Origin: Termitomyces sp. T153
Lineage: Eukaryota; Basidiomycota; Agaricomycetes; Agaricales; Lyophyllaceae
Assembly: GCA_018296165.2 (NCBI GenBank)
Contig: JACKQL020000006.1
Location: 1,364,001 to 1,428,000, forward strand
Direction: 5' to 3'
Length of the DNA: 64,000 nt
Shown here: positions 45,031 to 58,457 of the stretch, piece after piece
Numbering within the stretch: position 1 is the first letter of the stretch
How the letters are laid out: each line of letters starts with the position of its first letter
The notes under the pieces: generated by a model
What the model saw: only the letters and a program-made list of their open reading frames with translations
The model's database searches: none
What the model was told of the DNA's origin: nothing
Made by a program: the position numbers and the translations under genes

Positions 45031-47785
45031 CTACAATGGGGTCAGTCGCTCCGGGACGAGAGGAACCCTACACATGGGACATGTCTTGCTTCGAACGAAC
45101 CATCGCCCAAGGCATTTTTCATGGAAAGCGTGCCGGCACACCGAACCGAGCTGCGCGACGTCGCCGCTGCGAAACTGCGTTAAACAGATCCCGCATTTGT
45201 CCACGGCTGCATCAAGCAAGCCAAGCTTCAGCTTGACACGGCCATCCTTCGTAGTGCGTCTGCGCTCAAGTCTCACATTCCCTAGGAGCGGTACATTTGG
45301 CGCCGGCATACGCTCCGCTGTAGATGGAGCTTGACGTGGAGAAATTCCAGACGCCGGGACAGAATGTGCGATGCTTTGGGACGGACTAGCTGGCCCAATG
45401 AATTCTGAAAGTATAAGAAGTGCCTGAGAATTGTCATTTATTCATGATGATGGATATATTGTCTGGGTAAAGAAGCTCGAACTCACATCGTAATTCGAGC
45501 CATCCCGATGTTCCTCTTCGCTTATTTGGGAAACGAGCACATCAAAATCAGTGACCTCCGAGAACAGAGGAAGCTGGGAACTGGCTTGCACTGGAAAGGC
45601 GAGACTTGTATTTACTTGGCTCCGAGTGTGCTGAGCGATCGCTGGCGTCTCCATATCCGCGATCGAACCAAGAAGATCAACAGAAGAAGAGCTCGAAGTG
45701 GCGGGCATCGCAAGGTTATTTTCCCTACTATTGATTAAAGGCGTTGAAGTCCCTGTGACTGAAGAACTGTCATCAAGATCGATGAGCAGACCCTCCGGGC
45801 AGTGAGAGGCTGGTTGTATACGAGGCTCGTCATGAGTATCAGTACCATCCGACAGCGAACGTGGGGTCCCCGGGGGCTGAGGAAGGGGTCTGCCAGGATA
45901 GTGACGACGCAGAGCCGGTGAAGAGTCCCTTAGGGCGCTCGGACAATCCGTTAAGACCGGCGATCGAGACTCATCGTCATCTGGATAGTCACCCGGCATG
46001 TGAAAGGAGTCAGGTGTATCTGCGGCAATACTATTGCCCTCCCGCATTAAGATGTGATGATTACATCCTGGAGTAGAGGAGGGTCCGGGTACAGGTATTG
46101 ACACCGATATACTTTCCGCCAAGCTCGGCAAAGCAGGTCTGGGAGAGAGCCGAAGGTCGAAAGACATATCTTGAGCAACGACATTATTCTCCCACACAGG
46201 AGTCTGGTGATCAAGCATTGTGGGGAATGTGGACGAGGGCGCACAGGCCGACACTGAAATGCTCTCCATCGGGCTTGGTAAGACGGGAGTGGTCGGAGAA
46301 CCACTTTCAATGGGAGAGACGGGAAGCGGCGTTACTATAGCCCGCCGCAAGACAGAATTAGATTCTGCATCTACCTCGAGACTTGCAGGACACCATGAAT
46401 CATGCACCAGTGGAGATGAAGTCAGGTGGGCTGGCTTTTTTGAAGGAGGTATTCTCGTACGTACAGATACCAGGATAGGGCCCTGAGGGACGGGAACAAG
46501 TGGTGCAGGCTTGGAAGGTGGATTAGGCGCTTTCTTTTTAGGTCGAGTAACGAAAGGTACTGGCGGCGGCTTACGGTCTCTCAAGGACAACGGATGGGGT
46601 GCGATAGCGCTGGTAGTTACGTTTGGTGGTGGAGATACCGGAGGTGCTTGTTCCTTCGCTACGTGAGTAGAGACTGACATCCCATATGTGAAACTCTGAC
46701 TGCGTGTCGGCGAAGAGAGATTGTCCGAAGTAAGACTGGGATCCGGCTGCTTTTCAACAACTTCCCAAGCATCGAGAGATTCCTTAGCACGGTCTTTTCC
46801 TTTGAGGGTCAAGAATTTACGGGAGAAGAAGCCCTCTCCTTTCACAGACGAGATTGATGTTGTCGACATGGACATCTTGAGAGATGTAGCACTGAGAAAC
46901 GACAAAGAGGAACGAGAAGAGTACGGCGATGAATTCGGCGATGCCGACAACGGCGGATCAACTGACATTCCTCGATAAGGAAAAAGAGTGCGGAGCGGAG
47001 ACAGGTTTTTATTTTTCAAACCGGTCTGATGAAATGCATAGGGAGTCTCATCTTCTGAGTCTGAGTCCAAAAGAGCTCTGCTACGATTTGTGAGACTACC
47101 TCGAGCTTGATTTTGAGGTGGTGAAGGAAACTCTATACCACGTCGATTTAACCAATCCCGCCTGATGTTTTCCTCAAGTTTGGGGCCGGATGGTAGTTGT
47201 CCCTCAACTGGTAGCGAATCGATGTCTATGATCTCGAGAGATGAAGTGTCTGAATCAACTTCGTGTGCAGACGACAATGCGGAAGACGGAGGATACATAA
47301 GCGGTTGTGTGGGCGACGTCATAGGCAGCGTGGAGTTCGGCTCTGTTAATGATACCGATTGGGAAAGGGCCGCGAATGTGGCGTTACCGGAGGACACTGG
47401 TACCGATGTTGCTTCAAGAAAGGAAGGAGGAGGGTAATCCGGATATGCTTTTGTCATTAAACTGTTATTGGACGTCGATTATTGAATAGAACAGGGACAT
47501 ACGCTCGTTGCTTTCACTGCGACCTTGATCTTGTCGCCCCCCACGTCGTGCCGTTCGGTTTCCAACCATATTACGCAAGGATCGAGGGCCCACATTGAAC
47601 CGTACTTCTTCTTCTATTCTCGTATTCCTTTCTTGCCTCGGACGGTTCCTGTTTCCCTTGACATTGGCCTGACGGACGCGACCATTGTTATCAGCGGGTA
47701 CGAGGGTGACCTGCCCGTGATGACTGACTACGTGTGTGAGGTATGGGGTGATCTGTGCTGCGTCCGCTGTTCGATGCGACGGCAT
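45031..47785 (-). CDS. RING-H2 E3 ubiquitin ligase-like protein with long disordered N-terminus, 878 aa
   Basis: Exons 47503-47785, 45487-47447 and 45031-45423 (introns 55 and 63 nt) join in phase to 878 residues. The C-terminal RING has all eight ligands in the C3H2C3 pattern: Cys825 and Cys828, Cys844, His846, His849, Cys852, then Cys863 and Cys866 (C-x2-C-x15-C-x-H-x2-H-x2-C-x10-C-x2-C), so E2 binding and ubiquitin transfer are likely. The preceding ~780 residues are Ser/Pro-rich and low complexity, with short recurring pieces such as LPSPMESISVSA and LPSLAESISVSI and proline-rich stretches (KKKAPNPPSKPAPLVPVPQG). There are no membrane spans. The start is uncertain: another frame beginning MFAASSGSHPDHTNAVAS overlaps the first exon. 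Substrates unknown. Confidence 0.78.
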
Positions 47786-49066
47786 TCGTATGGTCAGGGT
47801 GAGACCCAGACGATGCTGCGAACATGTGGAATACAGGAGGACCGGATTTGGCGTTGTTTGCCAACGGCGTCCTTTCGTTTTCGAGAGGTCTGAGGGTTTA
47901 TTTTTTTTCTTTCTTTATTAGGTCTACCGAGGCGCATACTGATCGATGCGACCTTAGCTATTAACTAGCGTAGGTTCAAACCGGGTCCAACAACAATAGC
48001 GACACTAGGGGAAGCCAATGTGATAAAACTATTATTTCAGTATATCCACGCCACGGGGAGGTTTTTGCGACCCTATGGAGACCTTAGAGTACCCAAGAGA
48101 GAGGAGGACAGCGTCACAACGGCAAGCCGACCAAGAGTGAGACGGTAACACCGCCAGGGGAGAGATTTTGACTTATATTTTTATTTACTCATAGAAACGC
48201 CTCGCGGAGGCATAATACAGCACTGAGCTCGATTCCGAGCGCACTTCGACGGGGGCATCACCCAAGAAGGCTAGATATACGGTATATACAGGAAAGATAT
48301 ATAGAAGACGCAGTATACAACAGTAGTAGACCCTACGTAGAGCAGTGCCCCAATGGGTATATCGAGGCAAAAAAAACTCACGTAGGTAGATATCATTATC
48401 CTAACATCCTAACAGGTCTGAACTTCTATATGTGTTGAATTTGATCATGGGTCTTCCGTTGCCAAGAAAGTTGTCGCACCAGGTCGCCGTTCTCCCTTGC
48501 GTCAAATGCAAAGATCAAACCGCGGAACAACATCAAAGGAGAACAAGATGAAGAACGCCGTTTCAGCAGGCTCAGAGACGGAGAGAGTATGACGCAGAAT
48601 TATGACTTTTTTGTTTGCGCCTGTACTACAAGGTTTGGACCTTATAAATTTTGCGCCACTCTCTCTATTCCTTTCTAACGTAGATTTTTTTTGTGGTTGA
48701 CTTCAGCGAGAATTAGTATGAAACTACCAACTCTATCGCGCTATTTTTCAAGGACGTCGGGAAACCTTGGGAGGAAGGTAGGATGATGAAGTGGAGCCAT
48801 GCAGAGTTACTCACCATCTCTGCCAATTGTTAACTTGCTAGCTTCGATTGTCCCTTAGAGAACGGGAACAGTTCTCATACAATGTCATCATTTAGCATGA
48901 AAATAATGGGTTGACGGAGTGAGCATTACGATAGAGCGGAAATTTTTGCTCAAGAGAGATTCCGACTAATCAATGAATATAAGCCAAGTAGCTAGATAGA
49001 CTGGTGACGAAACGCATGATCCAGATCCAGATAATGTGTTATGCGCACCCGCTGCTCCTGATCCCA
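47786..49066. other. Intergenic region without a supported gene
   Basis: About 1.3 kb upstream of the RING gene. A minus-strand frame at 48185-48370 has no motif. A GGTTCAAACC B-box-like word occurs near 47970 but cannot be folded into a tRNA. Confidence 0.45.
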
Positions 49067-49069
49067 GAA

Positions 49070-49269
49070 CACTGCTGGCACTGGAGCCTGTTTTCAGTGG
49101 GAAAATGGAAAAAGAAACCTGTCATACCATTTCTTTGACAGGATTTTCCTTTGGAAAAAGGCTTCTTCCATTGTTTAGAGCCTTTTTCCATTGGAAATAC
49201 ACTGTACAGAGATGGTATAACAAGGTTCTTTGCTTTTGCTTTGGGAAACATTATTGGCTGCCAGCAGTG
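49070..49269. mobile_element. Short MITE with CACTA-type ends, 200 bp, copy 2
   Basis: It starts CACTGCTGGCA and ends TGCCAGCAGTG, the same terminal 11 bp as the 885-bp element at 27413-28297. Internal pieces such as cctgtttt...gggaaaa and ggattttccttt resemble that element's subterminal region. GAA flanks both ends (49067-49069 and 49270-49272), a 3-bp target duplication. No coding capacity. Confidence 0.8.
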
Positions 49270-49272
49270 GAA

Positions 49273-52062
49273 TCAGTTTGCAGCATGTGTCCACTCGTCC
49301 GATCAAAAGTTGTTTGCCCTCAGATTCGTGGATGATCCCGATTCATCTCGATAAGCGTGATGATGATCTTTCCAAGTTAGTGCGCTATAGGAAGTAAATG
49401 ATTACTAATGTGGAGAGATTTTGCCCGGTATTTTCCCGCCAATGTTTTCCATGTATCTATGTACAAACCGGAAAAGAAAAAGACAAATCAAATGGCATTG
49501 ATCAGAACTTAGGATGACTTCACCACTCAGTTGTCGTTATACTTCCCTTACTATATATCACTTGAGGCCAGAATATTCACCAAAACATATCTTGATGTTA
49601 CTGGGTAACTAGGTCCCGTTGTTGGATTACCAGCCAACTGTGAAACACAACCGATTGTCGGAGAACCCCAGAGATATTTGAAGAACGATGTCGCACATTA
49701 AGGAACGGATTTTCTGAAACACCGAAGACCGCAAATGACAGAAAAACTGCCATGACTTGCACGCCACCAACTGGCATGTAGCTATATTCTTGTACCATCC
49801 AGGGTTGTGTGGTCTTAGCCATAGGTGTGGGACTATGCCGGCGATGAGTCTTGGCGTAATTGTTGAGTTGACACCGACCAATATTTAGGACGTGTACTGA
49901 AAATGAATTACCGCCATCTGAAACAGAGTTTAGGAGAGCCGCCATGTATAGGTATTGAGCTCGACCGTGCCAATTGTAGGCCAGCACTGGTTATAATCGT
50001 GATCATATGGGGAAGAGGAGTCAGAAATTACATACCAATCAGATCAAACATTGCATAGTGAATACCAATAATCAAACTCAATAGAATCACAAAGTAGGCT
50101 CCGTCTCTGCCGTAAAGCTACTTTATTAGAGACCAAGCCACAGCGGTGCTATTCAAGGTTTGTGGGAACTTGTCCGCTGTAGACATTCGTGCTGTTGTGG
50201 GTCCAAGTGATATCACGCTGGGCTTTGTTGCTCACCATAATTGATGAGAGCTCCTACATGCAGAGGAAAATCAGGTCATTGAGCGAAAAGAGGGTTCATA
50301 GTGTGTTCCTTACCAAGGATCATGCCATATACTTGCATAAGGAACATGACAGGAGGGGAGATTTGAGATATTTGCTCATCTTAGGGCCTCCTGCGAGGTC
50401 AATGGATGTGACTTCGTATGGAAAACTATCGCATCGGTTAACATTCAAGTAATCAAGACACTGAGTAAGAGAAGTGGCATACATCAAGATTTCCGGCGGG
50501 TTGACCGGGATTTATAGCACCCGCAACCATTCTCATAAGCTAATTTGTCGCAATATTATTGCCCATTCGCGCAGAAAGAAACGTTTAGAAGGGATAGATG
50601 AACTAGCCCACAATCAACGCGATGATATACGACTACCAAGGGAGGGTTGTCTACCTCTTGATCACCACGAGCAAATCTAAAATGAGTTTGGAAGTTTGGC
50701 GTGGGAATTTAAATCAGCAGCAAGGTACGATTTACTCCGATAAAAGAAAGCAGAAGGATGATGTACCATAATGTGATCTCTCTATTTTTGCATTGCCTGA
50801 GAGGAGTACTTAGCTTCCCTAGAAAGGTCCTTATTAATTACGACAATGATATTAATCTGCCAATGAGGATCGAGTTGCGTCTTTTTTCTTTTTATAGGGA
50901 TCCTAAAATAATACAACATGAGCGATTAAGCTACCAATCTATTCGTCAATACCAAGTCAATACTTGATTTTAGCCAAACGACTCCTTGCAAAATCAAGGC
51001 CACGTGGCATGTGGAGGCTAGGTTAGGCGGTTAGCGTTGGAATCAATACCGGTGAGATGAGTGCATGGTGCTAGAAAGGACATTTTCTTGCGGAGTGGTT
51101 GGCACTGATGAGGTTTGCCCAGGCATTGGAATCCATCGAAGACCGAAAGTCCAACTTTTTCGAGTGCTTTGAAAAGTGGTTCCGAAGACAGTTGATCGTT
51201 GATACACCGACCTATTAGTAGAGAAGATCGATCTGGAAAGCATTGGGAAGGACAGCAACTCCGAATGAAAGTCAGATAAGGATTAAGGATCAAACTCACA
51301 TTTCATACATTTGTGTAGTAGACAGCCATGATCACGATGTAATGTAGTAAGAAAAAGTATCCTACCCACGGATTCCAAAATGAAGACTATGACTATTATG
51401 TACCTATTTGAGCAAGAAGGGCCCAGGGTTGAAGGCCAAAACGACGTAATCGTGTTCCTTCCACTCAAGATTTGGGAGGGAGGAACGCTATCCACTTGAA
51501 CAGACAGATCTTCATAATTTACGATCAGAATATGTACCAATGTGATCCCGTAGACTACAAGCTAGCTCCAAGTCCTACAATAACAGTTTTCAAGAAAGGA
51601 GATCTGAAAGCGAGAGCAGCATCCTCCTTGTCCGCAATGTCGATCAAAAAGCGTGAAACATCTTGTCCTGTCGTAATAACTGGAATACACTGGCAGCTTC
51701 ATCGCTCTCGAGTTGTGCTCGCGGTTTGTCCGGCCGATAACGCCTGCTCTGCTTTGACGTGTTTGGTCATTTTGTCGATCTCGAATCAGATGGTACCTGG
51801 GTAAATCTTCATCCAGGTTGGTCACTAGAAGTTGGTCGCTAGAAAACACACGAGGAATGTGCAAGTTCTTGTATGTATTTGTTACGAGACTACCGTACAA
51901 CCTAAATCCACAGACGCACATGGTGATGACGGTCTGCGAGTTCCAGAACTTGTATGAGGAACCTACACCCACCTGGCCAAAAACTAGCAAGTTCAGCTTC
52001 GCATAGAAATACTTCTCCACCCAGGATAGTGGTCCGAGTACCATTAACCTTGGATGCATAAA
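49273..52062 (-). other. Unresolved minus-strand locus with membrane-protein-like segments
   Basis: Several minus-strand pieces are strongly hydrophobic: RDGAYFVILLSLIIGIHYAM (plus 50041-50110, followed by a good GTATGT donor), WYIILLLSFIGV (50736-50767) and IIVIVFILES (51380-51412). A possible start MVLGPLSWVEKYFYAKLNLL lies near 52040, followed by a GTGGGT donor. The spacing of spans and the RDGAYF block are reminiscent of the multi-span DUF6533-type proteins common in agaricomycetes, but I could not join the exons in one frame. It may be an intron-rich gene or a pseudogene. Confidence 0.35.
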
Positions 52063-52192
52063 AAACACAGCCCTGAATATTTTGTGTGCGACAACGGAGA
52101 GTTGAAAACAACAGAACGAGATCTAGGAACAAATGCAGGAACAGACAGGTGTATTATGTAGCGCCAGAGCCGGAACAGTGAAGGTATACAAA

Positions 52193-54860
<2,668 letters not shown>

Positions 54861-55654
54861 GGTAGAATAAAGTGTTTCGCCGGAGAAGGTGTCGCAGACA
54901 GTCCCAACCGAAACGGAGTTATAAGATAAATGTTGGCGACAGGGCGGCCACGTACGAAAGCAAACAACGAACAAACAAGTTCGGTCTGGTGGCGCTTATC
55001 GGACTCTCCGCTTCCGAGTCACCACCCTTTTCCTCACGTCTACGTGTTCTGCCACGACTCGCTTAATCTATTGAAGCTCGTAACCAATGAATCAGTATAC
55101 TCCTGGTCTCCTACGTTTTTTTTCTTCTTTTTCCGAAACAGATACCGATACCCTCGGCAAGTTGATAATCTAGTCTGAATCCGCGACTGCGTAGTTTCGA
55201 GGTACAAGCAGGTCCACCGATGACAGAATTGTAGTATGTACGTTCGTTGAAGCCAAGACTCTTGCGATGTTGCGAGTGATAATTGCGTGCGCGCCTGCAT
55301 GCTGCCGGCTCAAGTTGATCCCATAAAGAAAACTTTTCCCTTTCCTCAGGTAGTTGATTCTCAAAATTAGGATGGCCTGACTTTTTCTTCTACTTCCTGT
55401 CTCGAAGCACAAGTGTCAACCACGCAAGACGTCATCTTCGACGGGCGTCTATACGTCAGTCCACCTGCCGCTCTATTAGGATACACCAAATGATTCTCAC
55501 CAAAATCACCTCCCCAGCTCGAAGCCTGTGATGGGGCGACGTTACAGGCAATTGTGAACTCTGTCATATGCTGCCAACTGATTTGATCTGACTGATCCAG
55601 TCCGGGACTGCACATGCTAGCACCACTTAATGACTGCGGAAACATCGCGTTCTA
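54861..55654. other. Upstream region of SEC23
   Basis: No supported gene. A T/C-rich run (about 55115-55135) and short motif-free open frames are all I see. Confidence 0.4.
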
Positions 55655-56023
55655 TTAGCACCCGCGACTTCCACGTATCTGCACCTCTCCCAACTTCCTG
55701 CGAGTCTTGCTGCGCCCGCTGCAAACGTGTCCTTTCGAAAAGTAAACAGCATGTAGTTCCAAGGCACAATCACTTTCGCCATCAAAAGCTTCTCCATCAA
55801 GTAATTTCCCCTGATTCTGCAGTCTCCATTCCTCAATGAAGAGCCTTTTTTTCACTTGCCGATCACTGGGAAAAACACATATCTGTTCGTTCTTAGGCAT
55901 TCGGCGACATGCGACAACCTCTCCTAAAGGGTTCTCTAAGCGCCTGCCTTCGAGCGTGTGATCACACAGCCTTACGGGCCATGCCGAGGGCAAAAACCAG
56001 GGTTGCCGCTCTGACGAAGCCAA
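55655..56023 (-). CDS. Hypothetical 122-aa protein
   Basis: An uninterrupted frame from an ATG at 56023 to a stop at 55655 reads MASSERQPWFLPSAWPVRLC onward, with balanced amino-acid use (EVVACRRMPKNEQICVFPSD, KKRLFIEEWRLQNQ). It may be a real small gene, or one exon of a longer one, because a good acceptor or donor could lie inside. No domain, signal peptide or membrane span is recognised. Confidence 0.35.
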   Translation of the reverse strand: MASSERQPWFLPSAWPVRLCDHTLEGRRLENPLGEVVACRRMPKNEQICVFPSDRQVKKRLFIEEWRLQNQGKLLDGEAFDGESDCALELHAVYFSKGHVCSGRSKTRRKLGEVQIRGSRGC

Positions 56024-56267
56024 ATATTTAGCGGCATTTGCCTCTTCCCTCTACTATCGATTCTGCTCTAATCCGCCGTGTCGATCCCCACATATTCTTT
56101 TCCAAACACCGTGAAAAACCAGGATCATGTCCACTTAAAGGTTGGGTTCTCATTTTCCCAGCTTACGCCCTCATCGTACGTCTTCCCTGCCGTTCCCAGC
56201 TTCTATGACTCAATTACTTACATGACAGTCGTGTGCAACATCCGTGTACAACATCGCAACATCCAAC

Positions 56268-57289
56268 ATGCTAACTAATATTCGTTCCGACACCTATTCT
56301 CGACAGTTAGAGATGCAGCACCATGAACATTCTACCTTTGAAGACGACGTCGACACTTTCAACTTCCTTACAGTTGCATTTGACCCGTATGCATTATCAT
56401 CCTCAGGCTTTTCCATAAGGCAAATGTTCTCTCCTTATAACAGTGTGACCCCCGAGAACGATGAGTTGTCCTCGCTACTCGCGACACCAGTTGCCCCGCC
56501 CCCAACCCACGATGAGCTATCCCCACTGCTCGCAACACCAGTAGCCCTACCCCCAGCCCACGACACCACTCGTATCGAATTTTCGTATGTACTAGGTCCC
56601 TTCTTTCTATGCTGTCTTCACCTGACCAACCAAATAGTGGCTTCGACACGTACGAAGTTAAGGGCGTCATAGAAACCCCTGGTGCACCTGTGATGAAGGA
56701 TCTCGACTCCTTCACCGAGGGTACCGGCGCAGGAAGCTTCGCTGACCTCATTGACCAGGACGATTCCGACAAACTTGTCTTGGGTACTCTCTTAGCGCAC
56801 CCGGAGCCATGCAACCCCAACACTTCGATCATGGCATGGATTGAGGACGTTCGCATCACCCATCAAACCTCCGAGTCCATCGCCGAGAGCAACGCCCCAT
56901 GGGTGGGATGTGCCGATCTCCCGGAAGACCCTTTGCACATGGAGGCTCTCGAGGCGACTGAGGCATTGTTGGAGGACTTCATCATTGACGCCGATGCAGA
57001 GGATTCGGGAGATATGAGTGGCGATGACAATGGTGATGATGATAGTGTCGATATCAATGTCAGTGTCGGCGACAGGCGTATTCCCTCACCTAGTTATCTT
57101 GTACCACCCATGTCGGCCCCACCAACGGCGATGACCCCCCGCCTGATGAAACGAGCGCGGTCTCGCTCACCCGCCAGTCAAACTTCTCGTCATGTGCGCT
57201 CAAAGTCCCTCTCGCGTATTCACAGCTTACCCCGTGACCTCACGGCACTGCCCCCCTGGCGCTCAAACCACCCTTTTAAGGATAAATGA
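56268..57289 (+). CDS. Acidic uncharacterised protein with Arg/Ser-rich C-terminus, 322 aa
   Basis: Exons 56268-56584 and 56638-57289 (53-nt intron) give a 322-residue frame from MLTNIRSDTYSRQLEMQ. A 17-residue tandem repeat (DELSSLLATPVAPPPTH, DELSPLLATPVALPPAH) lies at residues about 65-98. The middle is strongly acidic (LLEDFIIDADAEDSGDMSGD), and the C-terminus is basic with KRARSRSP and SQTSRHVRSKS, resembling a nuclear localisation signal and an RS-like tail. This suggests a nuclear protein, possibly a regulator, but there is no recognisable DNA-binding domain. Confidence 0.6.
56460..56561 (+). repeat. 51-bp coding tandem duplication (two units)
   Basis: Units 56460-56510 and 56511-56561 encode 17-residue repeats in the acidic protein. 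They differ at several third positions, so the duplication is not recent. Confidence 0.7.
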
Positions 57290-58457
57290 CTTGGCACTCT
57301 TACGCATGCGAGAATCACCACAAGCTGCACCACTGCAGTCTCGCTCATGCGAACTGCACAGGCCCCGAAGAAGTATTTATGACCTCAATGATGTTGGAAG
57401 TCTTCCCTGAACAATGGGTCGGATTGGACTCAATCACATATGACATCAATTCCTCCCCTTTTGGGCCTTCTGCCCTTATCCCAGGCGCTCCTCTTCGATG
57501 CTAGCGCCTTCGTGACGATGTATCATAGGCGTGATTTGCCTCCACGCTTTGAGCACCCTCCTATGACGACCACCTATCTATTATGATATCTTTGCGACGA
57601 TTCATTTATAGTCTGGACCGACCCCACTCCCCATTCCCATCCCCATCACTACCTCTTTTCCCGTTCCCTATACCTCTTGTATCACATTGTTCTCATCCTC
57701 CTTCATTACGATGACCTTATAGCTAGTCTCGCCATCGCGCACCTGCCTCTTTAGCGCGTAGAGTTAGATTAGATACTGCATACTTTACCTGAATACCCGC
57801 ATTAGTGAGTCAACATTGCCCAATCGAATTGCTTTGTTTCATCATCGCATAGTCTGGTCAAGGTTTAATGTTTGTAAGTCTCTCGAGAGGCAAATTTTTC
57901 TCTATCTAAGCTGTTCGAAGTTCGACGGTACTACGGAGCTACATAACTGATTTTTATTTTATCAATTACTACATAGTACAGTTTATTCTTCTGCCGTCAA
58001 CTCAACCACCAACAACCATGTACTGCCTCCCATGCGAGCGTTGGCAATCACCCGCCGGTCATGTCTCAAGTAGTATGTATAGAAACGCCGACCGGATCAT
58101 TAAGATTTTTCTCCACGATGAACTTTTCGATGTCTACCATAACAAGTACTTATACTCCCGGCAAACTAGAATGATCCCGAGTCTCGCCAATGCAGTATGT
58201 TTGGTTGTGGACATTTTTCACTTGCAAAGTCCACAAGTCTACAAGTCCTATGTACATAATATGCACTACATATATTCATGAAAAATACGGCAAGACCATA
58301 AAGCATGGAAAGATCTTATCGGGATCTTATCCCCAGAATGAGTACAGCCACACTTGATCCGAGGTCACGCCTTTCAACAACGCGTCCATATGAACAAATA
58401 GCAACTCGTCCGTGTTCCGCTCACAGCTCGACGCACTTGGTGCTTGTTATTTCAGTC
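57290..58457. other. Spacer between the acidic protein and condensin genes
   Basis: The left part should be 3' UTR of the acidic-protein gene. The open frames at 58018-58281 and upstream of the ATG at 58458 have no recognisable motif. Confidence 0.4.

Noticed and set aside
45508..47437. Plus-strand open frames opposite the RING gene
   Set aside because: Shadow frames of the long minus-strand coding exon with a clear RING in phase.
47960..47985. GGTTCAAACC, a pol III B-box-like word suggesting a tRNA gene
   Set aside because: The flanking bases do not form a T-stem or acceptor stem, and no A box sits at the right distance.
58018..58281. Open frame upstream of the condensin gene as a separate small gene
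   Set aside because: No motif, no splice support, and Tyr/His-rich composition typical of random AT-balanced sequence.
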